Of a stretch of 64,000 nucleotides of DNA, positions 53,995 through 62,409 are shown in pieces (the first letter of the stretch is position 1; each line of letters starts with the position of its first letter). Made by a program: the position numbers and the translations under genes. Origin of the DNA: a virus; IMG/VR virus record IMGVR_UViG_3300033153_005694, positions 1 through 64,000 of that record, one strand, 5' to 3'. Below the pieces are notes generated by a model. The model was not told where the DNA came from, ran no database searches, and was given only the letters and a program-made list of their open reading frames with translations.

Positions 53995-54191
53995 ATAAGT
54001 AACTCCGGGAATTTGTTAGTGGTATCAGATGCTAGTACGTCTTGCTCTGCTGTAATCTGCTATAAGTAGTATCTAAAAATATCTAGATTACTGGTTTGGT
54101 AAGAAGTATAGCCTGCTGTGTTGGATTGAGTACCTATGGTATAGGTAATTGAATCATCGACGTTTAGCGGGACTCCAAATAAACCTGTCAT
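53991..54191 (-). pseudogene. PELLI-motif gene with in-frame TAG
   Basis: From ATG 54191 (ATGA overlap with the polymerase gene) the frame reads MTGLFGVPLNVDDSITYTIG ... DIFRYYL, then TAG at 54062-54060, then continues in the same frame QITAEQDVLASDTTNKFPEL and ends LLI at a TGA that overlaps the next ATG. The intact motif after the stop suggests recent mutation or readthrough (context TAG CAG). Confidence 0.5.
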
Positions 54192-56008
54192 GGTATGTCC
54201 TTCAAGGCTTGGGTGATGTGGGCTAATGAAGCGTCGTTAGGCAATTCAACTAGATTAGCCCAGTTTGGACCAATATCTAGATTTGCAGCATTGTGGACTA
54301 TTTGATCAGGCATAAAATCTTTAGTCATCACTGGAATGAGATTGTCGTTAAGCCACTTGATGATTTGTGGATCATTACGGACTTCAAAATAGATGCTATC
54401 GTAGATAGTTGAAGTAACGATGATGTCGTCTTGCAAGTTTGCATCGTCGATGAGTTGGTGCATCTTGTTGATGGTTAAAGCTGTAAGGATTGACCAGAAT
54501 TGGCAAGTTGCATTATTGAGAGTACGAATATCACGATCTGGAGAATCTGACTTAATATAGAAACCAAGACCTAGATGTATTTGGCCGTGTTGTCGTGCTG
54601 TAGGTAAAACGTAGTTCTCTCGATATTCGGTGATACCTGGATATAGGGTATTGTGGTAGTTGTTAAAGATTGCTTCGGCTGCTGGTAGTGAAATTTTGAG
54701 CGATGATGCAACTTTCGGTGGAAATGCACCATAAGATAAACCAAATGTAGCACCTTTACCTTTTTGTCGGATTGCATCGAGAGATTTGTTTGAGTGTCGC
54801 AGTTTGTCGAAGGCTTTAACGTCGATGACTGTATCGCCGGTTATCGGCATTTGTGCTGCAACTTCATCAGGGAAATAACCGTAAGCGTTTAAGCAGTGGC
54901 CATCTAGTCCTTCAAGGAATACATTGCATTTGTTAGTGTCACGGGATAGTGAAGCAATGACTCGGTCTTCCAAAGCTGAGTAATCGGCTGTAGCGATGAT
55001 GAAGCCTGGAGGTGCTGTAAAGCATTGCTTGATGGGTTTGGCAAATATCGAGCCTGTTGAAGGCATATTTAGCATGTTTGGATTGGATGATGTATAGCGA
55101 CCTGACTTAGCGCCTAAAAGTTTATAGGAGCCGTATAGGCGGTCGTTTACGGTGTAGCGATAAAATGCTTCGATGAAGTTGTTACGGACTATAGCGGCAA
55201 AGGAATGATCGATAAAGCACTGTGTGAAGTGCTTGATATCGGGATCACTGGTTTCGGAATTAACCCGTTCGACTTGATCACGATTCCAAGAAGGTAAACC
55301 TGTGTCTTTGGAAGTAGCTTCGGACTTGATACCTAGCATGTTGAAAAGTTCGGTCTTTTGCTTCGGAGAAGCAGGATTGAACTGTGGAATATCAACGGGT
55401 GGACTAGCTATCTTCTCGAGATATTTCGAATTATAAATGTCGGCTTTGTGCTGCGATAAAAGTTCGATGGCTTTAATAGCAATAGAATGGGTGGGGGATA
55501 ATTCACCTTTAAGAAATCGCTGTAAAAGAGGACGATTGAGTGAAAAAGTCTTGACAAGCTTGGCTGGCCATTTAGCGATACCGGTTGGTAGAAGTTCACT
55601 AGGTTGTGTAATACCTTGCTGTATAGCGAAGATGTGCATGAAATATGAACGATGGTTCATATCGTTGAATTTGAATGGCTTGATAAAGTCGGATGGTTGT
55701 TTAAGCTTGGATTGTTGGTCTGTGATGTAATCTTTGATTTTAGATTTGTGGGTCTTTGCAATGTAGCGCTGGATGATGGGGTTAGACGCTAGCTCTTCCG
55801 CGACTTTGGCTAACTGTGCATCGAGAACAGTCTCGAGTTGTTCGACTCTGTCGAGATCGATGTGGAGACCATTTCCCATAAGCCTTACACTATCTCGGAT
55901 AAGATGTTTAGCGGTGGTTTGGTAGAATTCATCGATTGATGGAGATACAGTGCGAGGTTCAGGAGCTGGGAGTAAACTCCAAGGTGAATAGTGAGCTGAG
56001 GTGGTCAT
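54188..56008 (-). CDS. Family A DNA polymerase (polymerase domain only)
   Basis: 606 aa. Motif A IIATADYSALEDRVIASLSR, motif B KSLDAIRQKGKGATFGLSYG, and motif C STIYDSIYFEV, where Tyr-Asp-Ser replaces the usual His-Asp-Glu. YKLLGAKSGRYTSSNPNMLN is the conserved region before motif A. The 3'-5' exonuclease is absent here and is encoded separately at 56735, with three small PE-motif ORFs in between. Confidence 0.9.
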   Translation of the reverse strand: MTTSAHYSPWSLLPAPEPRTVSPSIDEFYQTTAKHLIRDSVRLMGNGLHIDLDRVEQLETVLDAQLAKVAEELASNPIIQRYIAKTHKSKIKDYITDQQSKLKQPSDFIKPFKFNDMNHRSYFMHIFAIQQGITQPSELLPTGIAKWPAKLVKTFSLNRPLLQRFLKGELSPTHSIAIKAIELLSQHKADIYNSKYLEKIASPPVDIPQFNPASPKQKTELFNMLGIKSEATSKDTGLPSWNRDQVERVNSETSDPDIKHFTQCFIDHSFAAIVRNNFIEAFYRYTVNDRLYGSYKLLGAKSGRYTSSNPNMLNMPSTGSIFAKPIKQCFTAPPGFIIATADYSALEDRVIASLSRDTNKCNVFLEGLDGHCLNAYGYFPDEVAAQMPITGDTVIDVKAFDKLRHSNKSLDAIRQKGKGATFGLSYGAFPPKVASSLKISLPAAEAIFNNYHNTLYPGITEYRENYVLPTARQHGQIHLGLGFYIKSDSPDRDIRTLNNATCQFWSILTALTINKMHQLIDDANLQDDIIVTSTIYDSIYFEVRNDPQIIKWLNDNLIPVMTKDFMPDQIVHNAANLDIGPNWANLVELPNDASLAHITQALKDIP

Positions 56009-56016
56009 AGGATTCC

Positions 56017-56304
56017 TTAGATAAAATATTCAGGGTATTGATTGGGGTTTTGGAGAACAAAGATAGGAAGGGCTGAATTAAAAATTTGCTTATGTCTAGT
56101 TGATGGCCATCTGCCTTTAGAGTCTGGGCCTTGATGAGTAGCAGGATATTTGTAGTAAAATAAAGGTTTACGACCATCCCAGCAAGTATCTAAGCGAGTA
56201 TCGTAGGTCTCTAGTACATGCTTTTTATCCAGCGGTATTTGGGTATATAGCCAATCTAGGTCTTCGAGACTAGTGATCTGGATGGTGTATTTGTTGATAT
56301 CCAT
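56017..56304 (-). CDS. Small protein with C-terminal PEYFI motif
   Basis: 95 aa, ending NPNQYPEYFI. N-terminal ITSLEDLDWLYTQIPLDKKH; a basic Trp/Tyr-rich middle (GRKPLFYYKYPATHQGPDSK). Lies between the exonuclease and polymerase genes. No family. Confidence 0.55.
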   Translation of the reverse strand: MDINKYTIQITSLEDLDWLYTQIPLDKKHVLETYDTRLDTCWDGRKPLFYYKYPATHQGPDSKGRWPSTRHKQIFNSALPIFVLQNPNQYPEYFI

Positions 56305-56306
56305 AA

Positions 56307-56591
56307 CTAGATGAATAATTCAGGCCATTCGGTGCTGTTATAGGCTAATTGCTCGTTAATGACTACATACTCATAAGGATTACAGGCCAAACGTTTAGGT
56401 TCAGGTCTAGAGTGAGTTTGCGGATCACGCATATACCAACCCTCAACCCATGGGTCTCTGATAAGAACGTAGATGTTCTCCTTTGTGACTTTGTCTACAG
56501 TTGTAATAGTGTCGTTATAGCGTGAGCCGTAGCCTTTAACTAGGATAGTATCGCCTATTTTGATTGGACGGCCTAAGATGTCTTGAAGCAT
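56307..56591 (-). CDS. Small SH3/KOW-like protein with C-terminal PELFI motif
   Basis: 94 aa. DILGRPIKIGDTILVKGYGS and ITTVDKVTKENIYVLIRD resemble a small beta barrel. It ends NSTEWPELFI. Between exonuclease and polymerase. Confidence 0.55.
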   Translation of the reverse strand: MLQDILGRPIKIGDTILVKGYGSRYNDTITTVDKVTKENIYVLIRDPWVEGWYMRDPQTHSRPEPKRLACNPYEYVVINEQLAYNSTEWPELFI

Positions 56592-56600
56592 AGAGAGTCC

Positions 56601-56738
56601 TTAAATAAAAAATTCGGGGTATTGGTCTTTGAAATCGTTGAGAGTTGAAAGTGTAAACTTGTGGTCGGATAAGTAATCGTTGAGGTATAGCGATGTACTA
56701 GTAATCGACGTATTTGATGGTTGTAAAAGGTATACTAA
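56601..56738 (-). pseudogene. PEFFI-motif ORF without a start codon
   Basis: Open frame from the exonuclease stop to TAA 56601 with no ATG, GTG or TTG: SLYLNDYLSDHKFTLSTLND then KDQYPEFFI. It is in the -1 frame relative to the exonuclease end, so it may once have been fused to it or be a remnant. The C-terminal motif is intact. Confidence 0.4.
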
Positions 56739-57424
56739 GTTTGCGATATATCGTCTTGAGATGTAGAGTTAGCATTGGATTCCTTTACGTAAGTATTGAT
56801 TGAATCGAATAGTTTGTAAGTTGCACAAGCATCAATTGCTGCATAGTGGTGAACGTGTTCATCGTAAATGGTAGATAAGTCAAAGTTATCGGCGGATATC
56901 GCCCAATTTCCATACCACTTTCCAGCTAGCTCTTTGAGGCCAGTGTTAGCTTTCCAAGTCTCGACATGGTTGAGAATGGTTTTAGCGTAGATTTGCGTGT
57001 CTTCGTAGCTGATTGGCATCTTGCCTGTATGGTAATAAATATGCTTGAAATCGTAGGAAGCATTGTGCCATATTTGCTGCTTTTTGGTGGTAACCAAGAA
57101 GTTAAGAATTAAGTTGGTAATTCGAGGATTATCGAGAATGAATACATAAGCCTCAGAATCGCTAATTGCAATACTACAATGGGTTAAAACAACATGAGAT
57201 GGGTGGTCGAGAGCTGTAGCTCGAAGTTTAGATTCGAGTTCGATACGTCTACGTTTCGGTGGATTAGTATCTAGTTCAGCTTGCATTGAGGCTAGATCTG
57301 CTGGAGTATAGCGAATAGCGGTTTCGAAATCAGCTGCGAATAAGGCAGGTAATGAGCGAAGCCATTGATTTGCGGTATAAGCAGATTTGGTAGATTGGTA
57401 GGTGACTTTGATTGATTGCTGCAT
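56735..57424 (-). CDS. DnaQ/PolA-type 3'-5' exonuclease
   Basis: 229 aa. DEDDy exonuclease: FAADFETAIRY (first D, E), QIWHNASYDFKHIYY (second D), and HHYAAIDACATYKLF (YxxxD). TGLKELAGKWYG is the region before the last motif, as in family A polymerases. It supplies proofreading in trans to the polymerase at 54188. Confidence 0.8.
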   Translation of the reverse strand: MQQSIKVTYQSTKSAYTANQWLRSLPALFAADFETAIRYTPADLASMQAELDTNPPKRRRIELESKLRATALDHPSHVVLTHCSIAISDSEAYVFILDNPRITNLILNFLVTTKKQQIWHNASYDFKHIYYHTGKMPISYEDTQIYAKTILNHVETWKANTGLKELAGKWYGNWAISADNFDLSTIYDEHVHHYAAIDACATYKLFDSINTYVKESNANSTSQDDISQT

Positions 57425-57432
57425 GACGAGTC

Positions 57433-57618
57433 CTAGATAAGCAATTCGGGATATTGCTCTTGAAGTTGAGGTAAAATAATAGTTGGAATATCACTAGACA
57501 ACTCAGTACAGATTTGCCCAATTGAGCAATCTCCACAATTGCTGCCGCTATAGTATATAATGTTGTTTTGTATATAAGTATCAGGATGGGATAATAAAGT
57601 AACATATTTGTCTAACAT
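57433..57618 (-). CDS. Small protein with C-terminal PELLI motif
   Basis: 61 aa, ending QLQEQYPELLI. Two close Cys (NCGDCSIGQIC) could bind metal. Between helicase and exonuclease genes. No family. Confidence 0.55.
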   Translation of the reverse strand: MLDKYVTLLSHPDTYIQNNIIYYSGSNCGDCSIGQICTELSSDIPTIILPQLQEQYPELLI

Positions 57619-57626
57619 AGGTGCTC

Positions 57627-59042
57627 CTATAGGTGAGTTGCGTTATAAAGCTCTTTCGAAGTTCTAGTAACTGCTACATAGTATAAGTTTAAAGATTCGC
57701 GCTCTTGAGGTGAGAGTTGGGATAATGGTAAGCCATGTTTGATTGATTTGATAGAATCTGCGGTAGATTCATTAAGGTCATTAGCGATAGTTACTTCATC
57801 GAATTCAGCACCTTTGCAAGAATGTACAGTTGCAAGTGTGTAAGCTTGGGATGATTGCTCGTGTTTGCGAGCTTCAGCATAAGAATCGAGAATTACAGAT
57901 TTGCCGTGTCGTTGAAGAAGACGGATGGCTTGAACTAGTTGTATATCGTCTTTGTAGAGAGACGCTAGGTATACTATGGGTGATTTGTAAGTGTCTTTAA
58001 GTAGCTGGTCTTCATACCAGTCATCGATATCTGCTTGAATGAACTTGTAGCCAGGATCAGTGATGAAACCTTGATATTTGAGACTGCATAGCATTAAAGG
58101 TAGCTTGAAGATATCTTTAGCCTTGCGGACTAGGCCGTAAGGGATGTTAAGCTGGTTAAGCTCGATCATCTTATGGATAAGTGCAGAGTTAGTACGCGTT
58201 AAGTAAGCTCTAGTTGAGATTGTTGGGTCGACTAAAGGTACACCTTTGAAAGACATAGAAGAATCTAGGTAAGATTGGCAGAAATGCTCGATTTTAGTAG
58301 CGATTGTGTTAGGAACTCTGAAAGATTGTGACATCTGGAATAAAGTGCCTTCGTCTTTGAGAACTTCAAAGCAGTTGATTGTGTAGTTGAATGTGTAGAT
58401 GTTTTGGAATGGGTCACCTACTGCAATTTTGCGAGGTGATGGTAGGAGTTTGAAAATTTCAAGAGTAACCTCGTTAAGGTCACCGGCCTCATCCAGCATA
58501 ATGAAGTCAAAGTTGTCGTAAGCTACCTCGCCTTTGTGAAGTAAAATGTGAAACAGTTTGAGGTAAAAGTCGTGAGTACAATCGATCTTGCCAGAATGCA
58601 TAAGACCTAGGTATTTAGTTGCGATCTTGGTGTATAAAGGTGGAAGCTGGTATTCATCAGCATATTCGGTGTATGTTAGGAATTTAGATAAGCAGAATGC
58701 TTTGATACTATTGATGATTTCCCATTTAGTTTCGTACTTGATTTTCTCAGTAATAGTTTTATAGTTGAAAAAGCCTACAGAAAGTTTAAGAGGGATAACT
58801 GTAGCACGGTAAGCCATTGAGTGAGTTGTCATACAGTGAGTTGAAGATGGGAATTTCCTCTTCGAGTCGTTAGCTACGGATGTATTGTAGGCTAGATAAA
58901 GACCATTGGTATGTGGAATTGCTTTAGCGATAGCTGTAAGCATGGTAGTTTTGCCAGATCCGGCTATTGATGAGATAAGGGTTAGGCCTTCAGTAGCTTG
59001 AATATAGTCGAGGATAGGCTGTTGTTCAGGAGTTAGCTGCAT
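57627..59042 (-). CDS. SF1 helicase (UvrD/Rep-like)
   Basis: 471 aa. Motif I SIAGSGKTTML, II DFIMLDEAGDL, III KIAVGDPFQNIYTFNY, IV-like YLTRTNSALIHK, V LATVHSCKGAEFDEV, VI NLYYVAVTRTSKELYNA. A compact UvrD/Rep-type helicase, likely for phage replication or recombination. ATG preceded by AAGGA. Confidence 0.88.
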   Translation of the reverse strand: MQLTPEQQPILDYIQATEGLTLISSIAGSGKTTMLTAIAKAIPHTNGLYLAYNTSVANDSKRKFPSSTHCMTTHSMAYRATVIPLKLSVGFFNYKTITEKIKYETKWEIINSIKAFCLSKFLTYTEYADEYQLPPLYTKIATKYLGLMHSGKIDCTHDFYLKLFHILLHKGEVAYDNFDFIMLDEAGDLNEVTLEIFKLLPSPRKIAVGDPFQNIYTFNYTINCFEVLKDEGTLFQMSQSFRVPNTIATKIEHFCQSYLDSSMSFKGVPLVDPTISTRAYLTRTNSALIHKMIELNQLNIPYGLVRKAKDIFKLPLMLCSLKYQGFITDPGYKFIQADIDDWYEDQLLKDTYKSPIVYLASLYKDDIQLVQAIRLLQRHGKSVILDSYAEARKHEQSSQAYTLATVHSCKGAEFDEVTIANDLNESTADSIKSIKHGLPLSQLSPQERESLNLYYVAVTRTSKELYNATHL

Positions 59043-59050
59043 GTAGGTCC

Positions 59051-59299
59051 TTAAATAAAGTATTCGGGATGAGATTGTAGAGTGAAGCGGTCAACTTCGA
59101 TGATACCGTACTTTTTATGATGTTTAACAAAAGTATCAACACTTGTAAAAGTACCTGTAAGTGGGCTTGTAAGAGGCCTAGATAATGCTGTTGATTTATC
59201 TACACACCAATTAGTCCATGTTCCGGTGACAGGATCAGTAACATAGTAACGAGTAGAATCTGAAGGAGTAAGATCCGCTATAGTCATAAGTAATCGCAT
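59051..59299 (-). CDS. Small protein with C-terminal PEYFI motif
   Basis: 82 aa. Thr/Ser-rich (ADLTPSDSTRYYVTDPVTGT). Ends TLQSHPEYFI. Encoded just upstream of the helicase in the operon. No family. Confidence 0.55.
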   Translation of the reverse strand: MRLLMTIADLTPSDSTRYYVTDPVTGTWTNWCVDKSTALSRPLTSPLTGTFTSVDTFVKHHKKYGIIEVDRFTLQSHPEYFI

Positions 59300-59307
59300 A
59301 TAAGTCC

Positions 59308-59622
59308 TTAAAGAAGAAGTTCAGGATATTCCTGTTGTAAGTTGAGATCGCAAAGTGGGCGTTTATTAATGTTGAAATCTGCTGTTAAGACTTCACAAAT
59401 AGTATTTAGTTGTGCGGGTGTCCCATATACTTCGAGTATGTTACGTGATTTAATGATTATATTAGAAGGACTAATGCATGCGTCGTTGTAAATTGAAAGA
59501 CGACCTTGTGTCTTTAAGTGATTTCGATGCTCTTCTAAACACTGTTTAGCCATAAACTTGTGGTAGTAAGAATGCCAGAAGATGATAAAATTTCGGGAAG
59601 TATACTTCCAAGATAAAGACAT
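59308..59622 (-). CDS. Small protein with C-terminal PELLL motif
   Basis: 104 aa, aromatic N-terminal part (SLSWKYTSRNFIIFWHSYYH). Ends NLQQEYPELLL. No family. Confidence 0.55.
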   Translation of the reverse strand: MSLSWKYTSRNFIIFWHSYYHKFMAKQCLEEHRNHLKTQGRLSIYNDACISPSNIIIKSRNILEVYGTPAQLNTICEVLTADFNINKRPLCDLNLQQEYPELLL

Positions 59623-59624
59623 AA

Positions 59625-60071
59625 TTAAAGGAAAAGTTCAGGATACTCTTCTGCGATAAAAGAAGTATCAGGAATTTTAGTAAGGGTATTACGGATATTA
59701 GCTAGGTTATCAAGTAGTTGCTGTTTGATAGTATTTGTTCTAGACTTGATAGCTAGATTTTTAGCAGCTAAGGCGATGATTGGTGATGTGAAAAGAGAGC
59801 AAGAATAATAGTTTACGTTTTTCACGTCGATATTAGAGTGTATTGTTTTTATTCTCCAACCATTCTTGCCTAAAAGAGTTGCACTAGTTGATTTTTCGAC
59901 GATTTTGTCGTCCTTAATGGTAAATAGTTTGCCGGTAGGAGCAAAACTAAATTGCTTATCTCCCCAACTAGTGGTTTTTTCTTTGACTGTAACCTCGTAA
60001 GTTCGTAAAGATTTGCCTTGTATATTGCCGGTTTGTGTAACAGATGTTGGTTCAATTAAATATGCTATCAT
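59625..60071 (-). CDS. Protein with C-terminal PELFL motif
   Basis: 148 aa, the longest of the set. Beta-rich first half (TYEVTVKEKTTSWGDKQFSF), helical second half (SRTNTIKQQLLDNLANIRNT). Ends IAEEYPELFL. No family. Confidence 0.55.
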   Translation of the reverse strand: MIAYLIEPTSVTQTGNIQGKSLRTYEVTVKEKTTSWGDKQFSFAPTGKLFTIKDDKIVEKSTSATLLGKNGWRIKTIHSNIDVKNVNYYSCSLFTSPIIALAAKNLAIKSRTNTIKQQLLDNLANIRNTLTKIPDTSFIAEEYPELFL

Positions 60072-60080
60072 AAGAGTCCT

Positions 60081-60287
60081 TTAGATTTGAAGTTCAGAGT
60101 GTTGCCTGAATAAAATGTCGAGAAGTTGACCTAGAGTGTCGGCTTCGAAAGTATGTTGGTCGATGGTAATTCCACTTTGAAAGTCGTGGACAGACTTCCA
60201 AACGCTATCGATAGTATTGCTTGCAGTTACCCAATTTTCGGGGTCTGTTAAGGTTTTAGTAGCTATAGAGCTGATAGAAGTTGCCAT
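60081..60287 (-). CDS. Small protein with diverged C-terminal motif (SELQI)
   Basis: 68 aa, helical. Ends LFRQHSELQI, a weaker version of the motif (Ser for Pro, Gln for Phe). It is the first gene after a terminator hairpin. Confidence 0.5.
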   Translation of the reverse strand: MATSISSIATKTLTDPENWVTASNTIDSVWKSVHDFQSGITIDQHTFEADTLGQLLDILFRQHSELQI

Positions 60288-60312
60288 ATGGGTCCTTTGG
60301 GTAAATAGAAGA

Positions 60313-60340
60313 GAGCCTCCAAGATAAAATCTGGAAGCTC
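60313..60340 (-). terminator. Intrinsic terminator after phosphoesterase gene
   Basis: On the minus strand a 10-bp stem (GAGCTTCCAG with TTGGAGGCTC, two G-T pairs) followed by TCTTCTATTT. It separates the phosphoesterase gene from the PE-motif run. Confidence 0.5.
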
Positions 60341-60347
60341 GATCTAG

Positions 60348-60767
60348 TTACGAGATGTTAAATAAATTTCGAGAAATCTCACCGTTATCGATATGATAGG
60401 TAATTGACTTTATGGTACCAGGAGAACGTCGGTATCCATGAGCGTATGCCCAATCATTGAGAGGTGCTAAGTTTCGATGCGATTCAGCTTTGCATAAACG
60501 TGTATCGACTACTGCGTCTTTGTGGGTGTGTCCAAAGTGTGCAAATCGGTGTTTAGTGGAGCTGAATATAGTTTGGCAGTCATGAGCCATGACTTCACCT
60601 GCATGTGCCATCTTCATACCATCACCGTGGGCAAATTGTAGGAGAGTAGTGCCGTGTTGGTGGTATTTGATGTTTGTAGGTGTGTCATCGACTATAACTC
60701 TAGGATTGTCCTTAAAGGCCATACGAATGACCTCACGAACAGCTACTCCAGATGATACGTCGTGATT
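60348..60767 (-). CDS. Metallophosphoesterase, exon 2
   Basis: 139 aa plus stop. Begins NHDVSSG, the second half of the GNHD motif, and contains GDGMKMAHAGE and FGHTHKDAVVD (GHTH). Joined to exon 1 it makes a 381-aa calcineurin-like phosphoesterase with D-N-GD-GNHD-GHTH ligands. The first ATG here would lie inside the motif-bearing exon, so splicing is needed for a normal protein. Confidence 0.75.
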   Translation of the reverse strand, partial: NHDVSSGVAVREVIRMAFKDNPRVIVDDTPTNIKYHQHGTTLLQFAHGDGMKMAHAGEVMAHDCQTIFSSTKHRFAHFGHTHKDAVVDTRLCKAESHRNLAPLNDWAYAHGYRRSPGTIKSITYHIDNGEISRNLFNIS

Positions 60768-60795
60768 CAAGTTTGTTATCGTTAGGCTTTTTATC

Positions 60796-61371
60796 CTAAC
60801 TTCTATTAGTTTGTTTTGCTAACCATACTATAAGAGAATGATTATGTTTAGAATTATTACAAGTTGGGCAAGCTATAGTAAAATTATCTATCGTATGTGC
60901 TCCGCCTTTTGATAAAGGTTCTATATGGTCTAATTGATAATTATTTCTACAAGACTTCATACAGTATGAACATAATTTAGGTTGTTCTAATAACCATTGA
61001 GTAGTTTCAGCAAAAGTAGCAGCATTTTCATGCTGTACAGTTTCTCTACGTTTATGTCTAGAAGCTCTTTGCCATGCTTTAACTTTTTCAGGATTATTAG
61101 CTTTCATACGTTTATAGTTAGCTTTTACTCTAGCTTTGCCTTCTGGTGTATTTCGTTGCTTATGTAAAGTTTCGTTTATTCTACGTTTATGTAGTATTCT
61201 ACGTTCTTTTTCTTTACGAGCACGTTGTTCTTTTACACCAGGTTTAGATTCTCTTATAGCTTTAATAGCTTTAATACAATCTTTACATTCATTGCGGTAA
61301 GTATTACTATCTTTTCGATAGTAAAACTCAATTAATTCTTTAGTTTGGTTACATTTAGTACAAGTTTTCAT
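60796..61371 (-). CDS. Intron-encoded HNH endonuclease
   Basis: 191 aa. N-terminal zinc finger (CTKCNQTKE ... CKDC), a Lys/Arg-rich middle (KEQRARKEKERRILHKRRIN), and a C-terminal HNH: CSYCMKSCRNNYQLDHIEPL, then NFTIACPTCNNSKHN. It lies wholly inside the group I intron and would spread it to intron-less copies of the gene. Confidence 0.88.
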   Translation of the reverse strand: MKTCTKCNQTKELIEFYYRKDSNTYRNECKDCIKAIKAIRESKPGVKEQRARKEKERRILHKRRINETLHKQRNTPEGKARVKANYKRMKANNPEKVKAWQRASRHKRRETVQHENAATFAETTQWLLEQPKLCSYCMKSCRNNYQLDHIEPLSKGGAHTIDNFTIACPTCNNSKHNHSLIVWLAKQTNRS

Positions 61372-61377
61372 GAATTT

Positions 61378-61410
61378 ATTATATCATGATTACCATTAAA
61401 TATAGCTTAA
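61378..61410 (-). promoter_or_regulatory. Promoter for intron HNH gene
   Basis: On the minus strand TTTAAGC (TTAAG 61410-61406), then TATAAT at 61383-61378; the spacing (22) is twice 11. At 11 nt the hexamer is GGTAAT. Weaker match than other sites. Confidence 0.35.
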
Positions 61411-61629
61411 ATTTCTAATAGTTCGGCATATTTTTTTACCTTCAACTTAATGGTCAGGTATCGAGGACTCTTGGAAGTATTATAGTCTACTAAGTAGTAT
61501 CAACTTCTATGCTCTGCGCCTGACTAAGTTTTTACACTTAGCCTTCGGACTCGAGTAGGCATTTCAGTCGTTCTCGCTTAATTCCTCGATAATTATAAGG
61601 TACATTTCTGTACCAAACGGCAATTACTT

Positions 61630-62355
61630 ACCGGCTATGTTGTAGAAGTGTACGATTTCGTGTTTCTCAAGTGCCTTGTTAACTGCGTATATTAGGCCTT
61701 CGTAGGCTGCTCGTAGAATTTTGGGATACCTAGAGTCAACTGATAAAATATTACCAGACTTTGGAGTCATATTCTTGAAGTCGTCGACTTCCATTAAATC
61801 TCCGAGATCTACTACGATACCAACTTTAGAGTTTGGAGAACAGTTAAATAGGTAGTCGTATGCAGATTGCAGAGATTTGGAAGCTTTTTCAACATTCCAA
61901 TCAGCCTCAGATTCTTCGTGCCACATAAGGGCTCCGAAGTGCACATCATTGGAGATGTAAACAGTGGCTAGATCTGAATCTAGCTCTTCCTCAGTAGGAG
62001 AACTGTGTTGAGGAAGAGTAGGGATAGATTTGACCATGTCTGAGATTGTAGAACTGAACGCATCAAGAAATTGTTGTTTGTCGACATCTGTCTTGACCCA
62101 TTGTTGCTTGACTTTGCCATCAGGTCCGTAAAGTGTAGATGATCTCTTGAGAATCTCATCATATGAAACAGAGTTTCCACTATCTAGTGGAAGTACTCCT
62201 TTTCGTCGTAGTGTAGCAATATGTTGCTTGATGCGGCTAGGACTGGTTTGCTGTGAGTCGGGTTTCAGTTTTTTGAGCTGCTTTGAGATTTTCTTGGTAT
62301 TAAAATCACATTCATAACAGATATCAGCGAATACGTCAGATTTAATATATGACAT
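61630..62355 (-). CDS. Metallophosphoesterase, exon 1
   Basis: 242 codons. The N-terminal 110 residues include a helix-turn-helix-like part (TSPSRIKQHIATLRRKGVLP). The phosphoesterase begins at VYISNDVHFG (D-x-H), continues GIVVDLGDLMEVDDF (GD), and ends FYNIAG at the intron. Read-through into the intron gives only one extra codon before a stop. Confidence 0.75.
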
Positions 62356-62409
62356 TGGTATCCTTTCGCGCTAGATTAGGGGCTTACAGTCGGAAGAAAT
62401 GCCCAAGAA

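Larger units (their letters stand above)
60768..61629 (-). ncRNA. Group I intron in the phosphoesterase gene
   Basis: 862 nt. Exon 1 ends in T (GCCGGT) and the intron ends in G (AACTTG), the group I rule; removal restores the IAGNHD reading frame exactly. P1: exon GCCGGU can pair with GCCG at 10-13 nt into the intron, with U-G at the splice site. P2-like hairpin GGTAC/GTACC follows. Long-range pairs TCGAGG/CCTCGA and GTCAGG/CCTGAC also exist. An HNH gene occupies the 3' part. Confidence 0.7.
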
